A stretch of 7,793 nt of DNA, taken from an uncultured Comamonadaceae bacterium (GTDB lineage Bacteria; Pseudomonadota; Gammaproteobacteria; Burkholderiales; Burkholderiaceae_C). The position numbers and the translations under genes were made by a program. The notes beneath the pieces are model-generated. The model saw only the letters and a list, made by a program, of their open reading frames with translations. It ran no database searches and was not told where the DNA came from. The DNA is taken from assembly GCA_937871735.1 (NCBI GenBank), contig CALMOI010000403.1, forward strand, positions 1 to 7,793, in the 5' to 3' direction. Of the stretch, positions 1 to 5,753 are shown in pieces; within the stretch, counting starts at the first letter, position 1; the number at the start of each line of letters is the position of its first letter.

Positions 1-255
1 CAGATCGGGCGCGGCGGCTTGCCACGTGCTCAAGGCTTCGGTGGCTTTGGCGGGCATGCGGCTGGTGATGTAGCGAATGCAGCTTTCCATGCTCTGGCCG
101 CGAAAGGCCGCGTGCGCCACCTCGCGGGTGAAGAGCACGCCCACGTCCTGCCCGACTTGGTGCAGCACATCCATGCCGGGCGCTTCGCTGTCGACCAAGG
201 TGCCGTCGCAGTCGAACAAGATGGCGTCAAAGTCGGCGGCGGTGTCGATGGGCAT
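1..255 (-). CDS. HAD-superfamily hydrolase (phosphatase-like), 3' part outside the window
   Basis: Only the N-terminal 85 residues are present; the gene continues past the left edge. The protein opens MPIDTAADFDAILFDCDGTL, which holds HAD motif I (DCDGTLVDSE, about residues 15-24). The first Asp of that motif is the phosphate-accepting nucleophile and the second is the acid/base residue. The following helical stretch is typical of the cap inserted after motif I in subfamily IA enzymes such as phosphoglycolate phosphatase and beta-phosphoglucomutase. Motifs II-IV lie outside, so the substrate cannot be assigned. The start is the first in-frame ATG before motif I; no clear Shine-Dalgarno sequence precedes it. 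It follows the antiporter gene on the same strand after 66 nt and may be the last visible member of that transcript. The HAD assignment is firm; the specific function is unknown. Confidence 0.88.
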   Translation of the reverse strand, partial: MPIDTAADFDAILFDCDGTLVDSEAPGMDVLHQVGQDVGVLFTREVAHAAFRGQSMESCIRYITSRMPAKATEALSTWQAAAPDL

Positions 256-321
256 GGTGCGTGGCTCAGAGTGGGAATGTCCGAATTGTCCGTGTAAACC
301 CTGATGCGCGTGGGCGGCGGC

Positions 322-2142
322 TCAAAGACCTGTGGGCTTGCGCTCGGCTTGTTCGCGTTCGGCGCGCTCCTGCGCCATTTGCTCTTTCAGGTGCTGGCGG
401 CCTTGTTTGGACAGGGCGATGAGCTTGGCTTCGTCTTTGTGGTGCGGGTGCATCTGCGTCAGCAGCGCCAAGTTGTGGCGGCGGAACTGGTCGGCGGTTT
501 GCAGCGCGGCTTCGGGACTGTGGCCCAGCAGCTCTAGCACGCTGCGGGCGCTGGTCAAGCTGCTTTCAAACAGCTCGCGCTGGGCGTGCGCCACTTTGCG
601 GTCTTGCAGCGCATACCAGTGCGTGACGTTGCGCGCACGTGCCACGATGTGCAGATGCGGAAAGTGCTTTTGCGCCAAGTCGATGATGGCCAGCGATTGC
701 TGCACCGATGCCACCGCCACCACCAGCACTCGCGCATGTTCGGCCCCGGCGGTGCGCAGCAAGTCCAGCCGCGCCGCGTTGCCGTAGAACACCCGAAAGC
801 CAAATTTCCGGGTTTGCTCGATCAGTTCGGCGTTGTGGTCGAGCACGGTGGTGGGCACGCCTTGCGCTGCCAGCGTGCGCCCAATGATTTGCCCGTAACG
901 TCCAAAGCCAGCCAAGATGACCGGCGCGCCCTGCGGCTCAGACAGTTCTGAAGGCGCGGGCGTTTGGGGCACGGCGCGGGCCAAACGTGGGGCCAAGTAG
1001 CGATCCAGCAGCCACAGCAGCAGCGGCCCCAGCAGCATCGACAGCGTGACCGCGCCGGTCAGCAGCGAACTGGTTTTGCCCGAAAACACCCGCGCACCCA
1101 GCGCTGCTTGGAACACCACGAAAGCGAATTCGCCGCCTTGGGCCAGCAGCAGCGTGAACAGCGGGCGGTCGGTGCGCGGCAAGCCCATCAGGCGCGACAG
1201 GGTGTAGATCACCAGCAGCTTGGTGGTCAGAAAGCAGGCCAAAATCAGCGCCACTTTGCCGGGTGCAGCGCGCAGTGCGCCGAAGTCAATGCTCATGCCC
1301 ACGGCGATGAAAAACAGCCCCAGCAGCAAGCCTTTGAACGGCTCCAAGTCGGTTTCCAGCTCGTGGCGGTACTCGCTGTCGGCCAGCAGCACGCCAGCCA
1401 AGAAAGCGCCGAGCGCCATCGACAAGTCCAGCATCAGCATCAGCGCCGAGATGCCCACCACCAGCAGCAGCGCGGTGGCGGTGAAAATTTCCGGGGTTTT
1501 GCTGCCCGCAATCCAGCGCAGCACCGGGCGCAGTAGCCAGCGCCCGCCCACAATCACCGCGACGATGGCTCCGACCACGCGCAGCCCCTCAATCAGCGAG
1601 CTGCCGTCGTCAGCGTCTGAGACGATGCCCAAAAGCGGCACCAGTGCCAAAATCGGAATGGCCGCCACGTCTTGGAACAGCAAGATCGAGAAGGTGGCCT
1701 CGCCGCTGGGCACGCGCATCAAGTTGCGCTCGTTGAGCACTTGCAGCGCAATCGCCGTGGACGACAGCGCCAAACCCAGCGAGGCGGCCAGCGCGACTTT
1801 CCACGGCACACCAAACAGCAGCGCCACGCCAGTCAATGCCGTGGTGCAGACCAGCACTTGCGCGCTGCCCCAGCCGAAGATCGGGCGGCGCAGGCTCCAC
1901 AGGCGCTTGGGTTCCAGCTCCAGCCCGACCAGGAACAGCATCAGCACCACGCCAAATTCAGCGAAGTGCAAGATGTCGTTGACGTTGCTGACCAGCTTCA
2001 GCCCCCACGGCCCAATCACCATGCCCGCCGCCAAGTAGCCCATGATGGAGCCCAAGCCCAGCGCCCGAAACAGCGGCACCGCAATCACGGCGGCGCTCAG
2101 GTAAACCAAGCTGTAGTTCAGCCACTCTGGTGCGTGTTCCAT
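322..2142 (-). CDS. kefC: KefC-like monovalent cation:proton antiporter (CPA2 family) with RCK/TrkA-N domain
   Basis: This is an inner-membrane antiporter of 606 residues (E. coli KefB and KefC are about 600-620). Family knowledge: glutathione-gated K+ efflux coupled to H+ entry, protecting against electrophiles. The first ~390 residues form about 12 hydrophobic segments of the Na+/H+ exchanger fold. They include the QD pair at 157-158 (LLFQDVAAIP), and a loop HELETDLEPFKG (260-271) that closely matches the KefC regulatory loop. A cytoplasmic Rossmann RCK_N domain begins near 407, with nucleotide-binding GFGRYG at 412-417 and VLDHN following. FRRHN at 553-557 matches the C-terminal region implicated in glutathione gating in KefC, and the tail is charged. 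The ATG at 2142 is preferred over one 36 nt upstream because AAGGA sits 7 nt before it. No kefF/kefG ancillary oxidoreductase gene is adjacent. The usual GDA of the RCK domain reads GNA at 454-456. KefB versus KefC is a judgement; the loop favours KefC. Confidence 0.93.
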   Translation of the reverse strand: MEHAPEWLNYSLVYLSAAVIAVPLFRALGLGSIMGYLAAGMVIGPWGLKLVSNVNDILHFAEFGVVLMLFLVGLELEPKRLWSLRRPIFGWGSAQVLVCTTALTGVALLFGVPWKVALAASLGLALSSTAIALQVLNERNLMRVPSGEATFSILLFQDVAAIPILALVPLLGIVSDADDGSSLIEGLRVVGAIVAVIVGGRWLLRPVLRWIAGSKTPEIFTATALLLVVGISALMLMLDLSMALGAFLAGVLLADSEYRHELETDLEPFKGLLLGLFFIAVGMSIDFGALRAAPGKVALILACFLTTKLLVIYTLSRLMGLPRTDRPLFTLLLAQGGEFAFVVFQAALGARVFSGKTSSLLTGAVTLSMLLGPLLLWLLDRYLAPRLARAVPQTPAPSELSEPQGAPVILAGFGRYGQIIGRTLAAQGVPTTVLDHNAELIEQTRKFGFRVFYGNAARLDLLRTAGAEHARVLVVAVASVQQSLAIIDLAQKHFPHLHIVARARNVTHWYALQDRKVAHAQRELFESSLTSARSVLELLGHSPEAALQTADQFRRHNLALLTQMHPHHKDEAKLIALSKQGRQHLKEQMAQERAEREQAERKPTGL

Positions 2143-2149
2143 GCCGATG

Positions 2150-2154
2150 TCCTT
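2150..2154 (-). promoter_or_regulatory. Shine-Dalgarno site of the antiporter gene, overlapping the trmL stop
   Basis: The minus strand reads TGAAGGA, then 7 nt, then ATG. The AAGGA core shares its first A with the TGA stop of trmL. This decides the antiporter start (2142 rather than 2178) and suggests that ribosomes finishing trmL help initiation on the antiporter message. Confidence 0.75.
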
Positions 2155-2615
2155 CAGCCGAAGCCGTGTTGTCGCCAAGCCTCAAACACGGTGACGGCCA
2201 CCGCGTTGGACAAATTCAGACTGCGTTGACCCGCCCGCATGGGCAGGCGCAGGCGCTGGTCTGGCGCGAAGGACTCACGCAACTCTGGGGCCAGCCCGCG
2301 CGTTTCTGAGCCGAACACCAGCCAGTCGCCGGGCGCGAAGGCCACGTCGTGAACCAGTCGCGTGCCGCGTGTGGTCAGCGCAAACATGCGGGTGGGGTCG
2401 GGATGCTCGGTGGCCAAGAATGCGGCCCAGTCGGCATGACGGCGCACGGGGGTGTACTCGTGGTAATCCAGCCCGGCGCGGCGCATGTGCTTGTCCTCCA
2501 TCGAAAACCCCAGCGGCTCAATCAGGTGCAGGGTGCAGCCGGTGTTGGCGGCGAGGCGGATGATGTTGCCGGTGTTCGGCGGGATTTCGGGCTCAACTAA
2601 GACGATATGAAACAT
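2154..2615 (-). CDS. trmL: tRNA (cytidine/uridine-2'-O-)-methyltransferase TrmL
   Basis: A 153-residue SPOUT-class RNA methyltransferase, the usual full length for TrmL (YibK). Family knowledge: it uses S-adenosylmethionine to methylate the ribose 2'-OH of the wobble nucleotide (position 34) in tRNA-Leu isoacceptors. Visible signatures are the N-terminal NTGNIIRLAANTG (about residues 14-26), and two segments of the C-terminal trefoil knot: FGSETRGL (about 101-108) and LPMRAGQRSLNLSNAVAV (about 124-141). The latter carries the conserved SLNLSNAVA signature and forms the SAM pocket at the dimer interface. The ATG at 2615 gives the family's typical N-terminus (MFHIVLVEPEIPPNTGN); only a G-rich stretch precedes it. 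It lies 30 nt after comF and its stop overlaps the ribosome binding site of the antiporter gene, so it is probably cotranscribed with both. Confidence 0.95.
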   Translation of the reverse strand: MFHIVLVEPEIPPNTGNIIRLAANTGCTLHLIEPLGFSMEDKHMRRAGLDYHEYTPVRRHADWAAFLATEHPDPTRMFALTTRGTRLVHDVAFAPGDWLVFGSETRGLAPELRESFAPDQRLRLPMRAGQRSLNLSNAVAVTVFEAWRQHGFG

Positions 2616-2645
2616 CCCCAGATTGTCGCCGCTGGTGGCGACCGA

Positions 2646-3356
2646 TCAGCCCGTGCGCGCCAGCACCAGTGCGGTGATGTGCGCGGCCCCAGCTTGGCGC
2701 AGGACGTGGGCGGCGGCGTGCAAGGTGGTGCCGGTGGTCATCACGTCGTCGATCAGCACGACACGTTGGCCGCGCAAGCTGGCGGCGCGCTGAGGTTCAA
2801 TGGCGAAGGCGTGTTGCAGGTTGAGCAGGCGCTCGGCGCGGTGCAAACTGCTTTGCGCGGCGGTGTGGCGAATGCGCAGCAGCAGCGCGGCCTGCGTGCG
2901 CTGGGGCGCGAGCTGGCGGGCCAGCAACAAGGCTTGGTTGTAGCCGCGTTCGGCCAGCCGCTGGCGTGACAGCGGCATGGGCAGCACGCAGTCGGCTTGC
3001 GTGAGTGCCTCATCCACCCCCGGCATGCTGTGCAGCAGTTGGGCCAGTGGCGCGGCCCAACCCGGTTGGCCGCCAAATTTGAATTGCGTGATGCAGTCTG
3101 TCCAAGGCCAGGCGTAGTCCACAGCGGCCAAGCAGGCATCCAGCGGCGGCGGGTTGCGCAGGCAGTCGGGGCAGGTGAGGGCGGCAGTAGATGAGCCCGT
3201 CAGCGGCAGGGCGCAGGTGGCGCAGCGCGGCACCGGGGCGGCGTAGCGGCTCACGCAGTCATCGCACAGCACTTGCGCGGGCCAAGCGTGGCACACGGCG
3301 CAACAGGCGGGCACTTGGCGGGCCAAGCTGCGCAACAGACCAGCAGGGTTCAACAT
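2646..3356 (-). CDS. comF: ComF-family phosphoribosyltransferase-like protein
   Basis: A 236-residue ComF/GntX-family protein. The N-terminal third is cysteine-rich: C19-x2-C22, C31-x2-C34, C45-x2-C48 and C62-x2-C65, a zinc-ribbon-like arrangement. The C-terminal part is a type I phosphoribosyltransferase fold with RGYNQA (137-142) and the PRPP-loop motif VVLIDDVMTTGTTL (199-212). Family knowledge: ComF proteins support natural transformation in several bacteria, but the gene also occurs in strains not known to be competent, and its substrate is not settled. The start is a choice: the ATG at 3356 gives the usual short lead before the first CxxC. An in-frame ATG at 3413 would add 19 residues (SEAGKNAASQ type) and abut the divergent gene with 2 nt between; that longer start has an AGGGG about 9 nt upstream, so it cannot be excluded. 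trmL follows after 30 nt. Confidence 0.9.
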   Translation of the reverse strand: MLNPAGLLRSLARQVPACCAVCHAWPAQVLCDDCVSRYAAPVPRCATCALPLTGSSTAALTCPDCLRNPPPLDACLAAVDYAWPWTDCITQFKFGGQPGWAAPLAQLLHSMPGVDEALTQADCVLPMPLSRQRLAERGYNQALLLARQLAPQRTQAALLLRIRHTAAQSSLHRAERLLNLQHAFAIEPQRAASLRGQRVVLIDDVMTTGTTLHAAAHVLRQAGAAHITALVLARTG

Positions 3357-3415
3357 CGGGTCAATATACTGCGACGCAGCGTTTTTGCCTGCCTCACTTT
3401 GCTTGTTTGCCATTC
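3357..3415. promoter_or_regulatory. Short divergent 5' region between comF and the BioC-like gene
   Basis: This 59-nt, relatively AT-rich stretch separates the chosen comF start from the divergent methyltransferase ATG. On the plus strand TATACT (3365-3370) is a good -10 match, about 46 nt before the methyltransferase ATG. On the minus strand the overlapping TATATT (3363-3368) could serve comF. No convincing -35 hexamer fits either one. A small perfect dyad, CTGCG-A-CGCAG (3369-3379), lies beside them. Its promoter role is an inference from context. Confidence 0.35.
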
Positions 3416-4351
3416 ATGTCTACCCCTGTGACTTCGCCCGCCGCCTCGACTGATTTGCCGCCCACCATCGACCCCGTTGCCGCTGCGCGCTGGGCGGCAC
3501 TGCGCAGCGCGCCGGGGCCGTCGCCTTGGTTGCACGAAGAAGTGGCGCGCCGCATGGAAGATCGCTTGGGCTGGATCAAGTCGCAGCCCCAGCATTGGGC
3601 GCATTGGGAGCCGGTGCGCGGCGGGCTAGAAGCGCACGCTTTGCTGGCGCGCCGCTACCCCGAGGCCGAGTGCTACGTGGTCGAATCTGACCCGCAGCGC
3701 GCCCAGCAAGCCCAAGAAAAACTGACCCAGCCGTGGTGGAAGCCAGCGCGCTGGACAGCGCCAGCCACCCACTTTGCCCCGCCACCCGCCACCAGCGTGC
3801 AACTGCTGTGGGCCAACATGCTGCTGCACCACAGCGCCGATCCGCAGGCTCTGCTGGCGCAGTGGCACCGGGCCTTGGCGGTTGATGGTTTTGTGATGTT
3901 CTCGTGCTTCGGGCCAGACACCTTGCGCGAGCTGCGCGCCCTGTACCCGGCGCTGGGCTGGCCCGCTCCGGCGCACGAGTTCACCGACATGCACGACTGG
4001 GGCGACATGCTGGTTCACGCCGGATTTGCCGAGCCAGTGATGGACATGGAGCGCATCACCCTGAGCTTTGCCACCCCTGAGCGCCTGCTGCAAGAGCTGC
4101 GCGAGCTGGGACGCAACCTGCATCCGGCGCGTTTTGCGGGGCTGCGCGGGCGCGCATGGCAGGCTCAATTGCACGCCGCATTGATCCAAAAACTAGCGCG
4201 CCCCGAAGAAAACGGCCAACTCACGCTGACCTTTGAAATCATCTACGGCCACGCCTTCAAACCCGCGCCGCGCGTCAAGCTGCAAGCGCACAGCGAGGTC
4301 AGCTTGGATGAAATGCGTGTTGCTTTGAGGCAACGCAAGAAAAATTCGTAA
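3416..4351 (+). CDS. BioC-like class I SAM-dependent methyltransferase with degenerate motif I
   Basis: A 311-residue cytoplasmic protein resembling malonyl-ACP O-methyltransferase BioC, which in E. coli masks malonyl-ACP at the start of pimelate/biotin synthesis. Family signatures are in the second half: LLWANMLLHHSADP (130-143), then MFSCFGPDTLRELR (161-174), then FTDMHDWGDMLVHAGFAEPV (189-208), and TLTFEIIYGHAFKP (270-283). The N-terminus contains DPVAAARWAALR, where BioC proteins have a similar arginine-rich entry helix. The usual glycine-rich SAM loop after strand 1 (LDLGCGTG type) is not recognisable; the region reads WAHWEPVRGGLEAHALLARR (61-80), while the acidic residues after strand 2 (VVESD, 88-92) are kept. 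The open frame extends upstream, but residues encoded before 3416 are antisense to the comF zinc region, so 3416 is the sensible start; no strong Shine-Dalgarno is seen. No other biotin genes are nearby, so I leave the symbol blank. Confidence 0.85.
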   Translation: MSTPVTSPAASTDLPPTIDPVAAARWAALRSAPGPSPWLHEEVARRMEDRLGWIKSQPQHWAHWEPVRGGLEAHALLARRYPEAECYVVESDPQRAQQAQEKLTQPWWKPARWTAPATHFAPPPATSVQLLWANMLLHHSADPQALLAQWHRALAVDGFVMFSCFGPDTLRELRALYPALGWPAPAHEFTDMHDWGDMLVHAGFAEPVMDMERITLSFATPERLLQELRELGRNLHPARFAGLRGRAWQAQLHAALIQKLARPEENGQLTLTFEIIYGHAFKPAPRVKLQAHSEVSLDEMRVALRQRKKNS

Positions 4352-4354
4352 ATT

Positions 4355-4372
4355 AATTGATGTGCATCAATT
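4355..4372. promoter_or_regulatory. FNR/Anr-type operator upstream of the cox operon
   Basis: The sequence TTGATGTGCATCAA (4357-4370) matches the FNR/Anr consensus TTGATNNNNATCAA at all ten defined positions. Flanking bases extend it to AATTGATG-TG-CATCAATT, with perfect 8-bp arms. It begins 3 nt after the methyltransferase stop and ends about 157 nt before the preferred coxB ATG. Family knowledge: FNR-type regulators bind such sites under low oxygen. Whether it represses or activates here depends on the transcription start, which I cannot place; a weak TTGAGG (4325-4330)/TAAATT (4349-4354) pair just upstream would place the box at the start site, which would favour repression. Confidence 0.7.
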
Positions 4373-4529
4373 CCTACCGCAAGCAGGGAGATTGGGCTGT
4401 GAGCACCTCAAAAGGAGGGCTGTGTTCGGGTTTATGTGGATGGAGTAAGTAGGCATGTGACTGGCATCCTTCGCCCAAGGCCTGCTTTAGCGGGCGATGG
4501 CAGCTTACTTTGGGGCAAGACCAGTGAAC
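4373..4529 (+). promoter_or_regulatory. coxB leader with orphan Shine-Dalgarno, 8-codon mini-ORF and hairpin
   Basis: This leader lies between the FNR-type box and the preferred coxB start. A strong AAAGGAGGG (4411-4419) is followed by a GTG mini-ORF of 8 codons ending in TAA (4422-4448). The mini-ORF is in the coxB frame but separated from it by TAA, TGA (4458-4460) and TAG (4488-4490). CCTC (4406-4409) can pair with GAGG (4415-4418) over a 5-nt loop, partly covering that Shine-Dalgarno. A hairpin GCCTGC-TTTA-GCGGGC (4480-4495, one G-U pair) ends one base before the alternative coxB ATG at 4497. These elements are visible in the sequence; a regulatory role is inferred, and no clear -10/-35 pair was found. 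Confidence 0.4.
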
Positions 4530-5705
4530 ATGATCAAGAACATTCCCTCTCGACTGGCTGCGCTGTGGCGTCATGCAGGTGTGTGGTTGGGGGCTTGGGG
4601 CGTCACGGCGGCCCACGCGGTCAATGATTTGCTGGGCGGCCCAGCGGTGCGGCAGCTCAATTTGCCCGAGCCCGCCACCAAAATCGCGCAAGAACAAAAT
4701 TCGCTGCACTGGATGATGCTGATCCTGTGTACGGTGATTTTCGTGGCCGTGTTCTCGGTGATGTTCTATTCCATCTGGAAGCACCGCAAGTCGGTGGGCC
4801 ACAAACCGGCCAACTTCCACGAGTCGGTGACGGTGGAAATCATCTGGACCATCGTGCCGTTCCTGATCGTGATCGGCATGGCGCTGCCCGCCACCAAGCT
4901 GCTGGTCGCGCAAAAAGACACCACCAACGCCGATCTGACCATCAAAGCCACCGGCTACCAGTGGAAGTGGGGCTACGACTACCTGAACGGTGAAGGCGAG
5001 GGCATTGCTTTCATCTCCACGCTGGACTCGTCGCAGCGCGCCATGTCGGATGCGGGCAAGCCTGAAGGCGATGACTACCTGTTCAAAGTCGATCACCCGC
5101 TGGTGGTGCCGGTGGGCAAGAAAATTCGCATCATCACCACCGCCAACGACGTGATTCACGCCTTCGCTGTGCCGCAGTTCGGCATCAAGCAAGACGCGAT
5201 TCCCGGCTTTGTGCGCGACACTTGGTTCCGCGCTGAAAAGACCGGCGACTTCTACGGCCAATGCCAAGAACTGTGCGGCAAAGAGCACGCCTACATGCCC
5301 ATTCACGTCAAGGTGCTGACGGCCAGCGACTACACGCTGTGGGTCGAGGCAGAAAAGAAAAAGCTCGCCGCCTTGGCCGACGACCCCGCCAAAGTCTGGA
5401 CGCAGCCTGATTTGGTCGCGCGCGGTGCCAAGGTCTACGCCGCCAATTGCGCTGTGTGCCATCAAGCCAACGGCAAGGGCGCTGGCCCCGTCAAACCGCT
5501 GGACGGCTCGGCCAAGGTGCTGGATGCCAACAAGTTGGTGCAAGTGCAAGTGCTGCTGAACGGCCAAAACAACGGGGCCATGCCGTCGTGGAAGACGCTG
5601 TCAGACACGGAAATTGCTGCTGTGATCACCTACACCAAGAACAACTGGTCGAACAAGACCGGCCAAGTGGTGCAGCCCGCTGAAGTGAAGCTGGCCCGCA
5701 AATAA
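4530..5705 (+). CDS. coxB: Cytochrome c oxidase subunit II with fused C-terminal cytochrome c domain
   Basis: A 391-residue subunit II (CtaC) of an aa3/caa3-type terminal oxidase; it takes electrons from cytochrome c through the CuA centre. A signal-like segment ends in AHA (residue 30), followed by mature VNDLLGGPAV. Two membrane helices follow, about 62-82 and 103-123. The periplasmic cupredoxin domain has all CuA ligands: H210 (DVIHAF), then C245, E247, C249, H253 and M256 in QCQELCGKEHAYM. After a linker, a class I cytochrome c domain carries CAVCH (307-311), with a likely axial Met at 351 (NNGAMPSW). The fused domain makes the protein much longer than a plain subunit II of about 250-300 residues. 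An in-frame ATG at 4497 adds 11 residues; I prefer 4530 because it gives a basic signal-peptide start (MIKNIPSR) and 4497 abuts a hairpin, but neither has a clear Shine-Dalgarno. coxA follows after 48 nt. Confidence 0.95.
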   Translation: MIKNIPSRLAALWRHAGVWLGAWGVTAAHAVNDLLGGPAVRQLNLPEPATKIAQEQNSLHWMMLILCTVIFVAVFSVMFYSIWKHRKSVGHKPANFHESVTVEIIWTIVPFLIVIGMALPATKLLVAQKDTTNADLTIKATGYQWKWGYDYLNGEGEGIAFISTLDSSQRAMSDAGKPEGDDYLFKVDHPLVVPVGKKIRIITTANDVIHAFAVPQFGIKQDAIPGFVRDTWFRAEKTGDFYGQCQELCGKEHAYMPIHVKVLTASDYTLWVEAEKKKLAALADDPAKVWTQPDLVARGAKVYAANCAVCHQANGKGAGPVKPLDGSAKVLDANKLVQVQVLLNGQNNGAMPSWKTLSDTEIAAVITYTKNNWSNKTGQVVQPAEVKLARK

Positions 5706-5742
5706 GCCCACCGCCATCGGCCTGTTTTGGTTTTGTTTGGAC

Positions 5743-5747
5743 AAGGA
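5743..5747 (+). promoter_or_regulatory. Ribosome binding site of coxA
   Basis: AAGGA is placed 6 nt before the ATG at 5754. It selects that ATG over a TTG start 27 nt upstream, which would add nine unconvincing residues. Confidence 0.75.
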
Positions 5748-5753
5748 AACGAC

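Noticed and set aside
278..292. Direct repeat TGTCCG-AAT-TGTCCG between the antiporter and HAD genes
   Set aside because: Only two hexamer copies with no promoter or operator context; this is within chance expectation.
964..1536. 190-codon Gln/His-rich open frame on the plus strand
   Set aside because: The apparent Gln repeats come from the complement of leucine CTG and similar codons of the antiporter, not from a real repeat protein.
1220..2038. 272-codon Ser/Thr-rich open frame on the plus strand, inside the antiporter gene
   Set aside because: Composition is what antisense of a Leu/Ala-rich membrane protein gives; there is no domain or ribosome binding site, and the antiporter frame is clearly real.
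3191..3415. 75-codon upstream extension of the BioC-like gene
   Set aside because: It is Arg/Ser-rich and antisense to the comF zinc-binding region. The ATG at 3416 gives a family-like N-terminus.
4355..4372. The palindrome after the methyltransferase stop as a rho-independent terminator
   Set aside because: The arms are AT-rich, the centre is only 2 nt and no U-tract follows; the exact FNR consensus explains it better.
4436..4627. 63-codon GTG-initiated frame overlapping the coxB start
   Set aside because: It is out of frame with coxB, has no domain, and most of it is a shadow of the coxB signal-peptide region.
4374..5567. 397-codon open frame on the minus strand, opposite coxB
   Set aside because: It lies almost wholly antisense to coxB, which has all CuA and haem c ligands; the composition is low-complexity and no family signature is visible.
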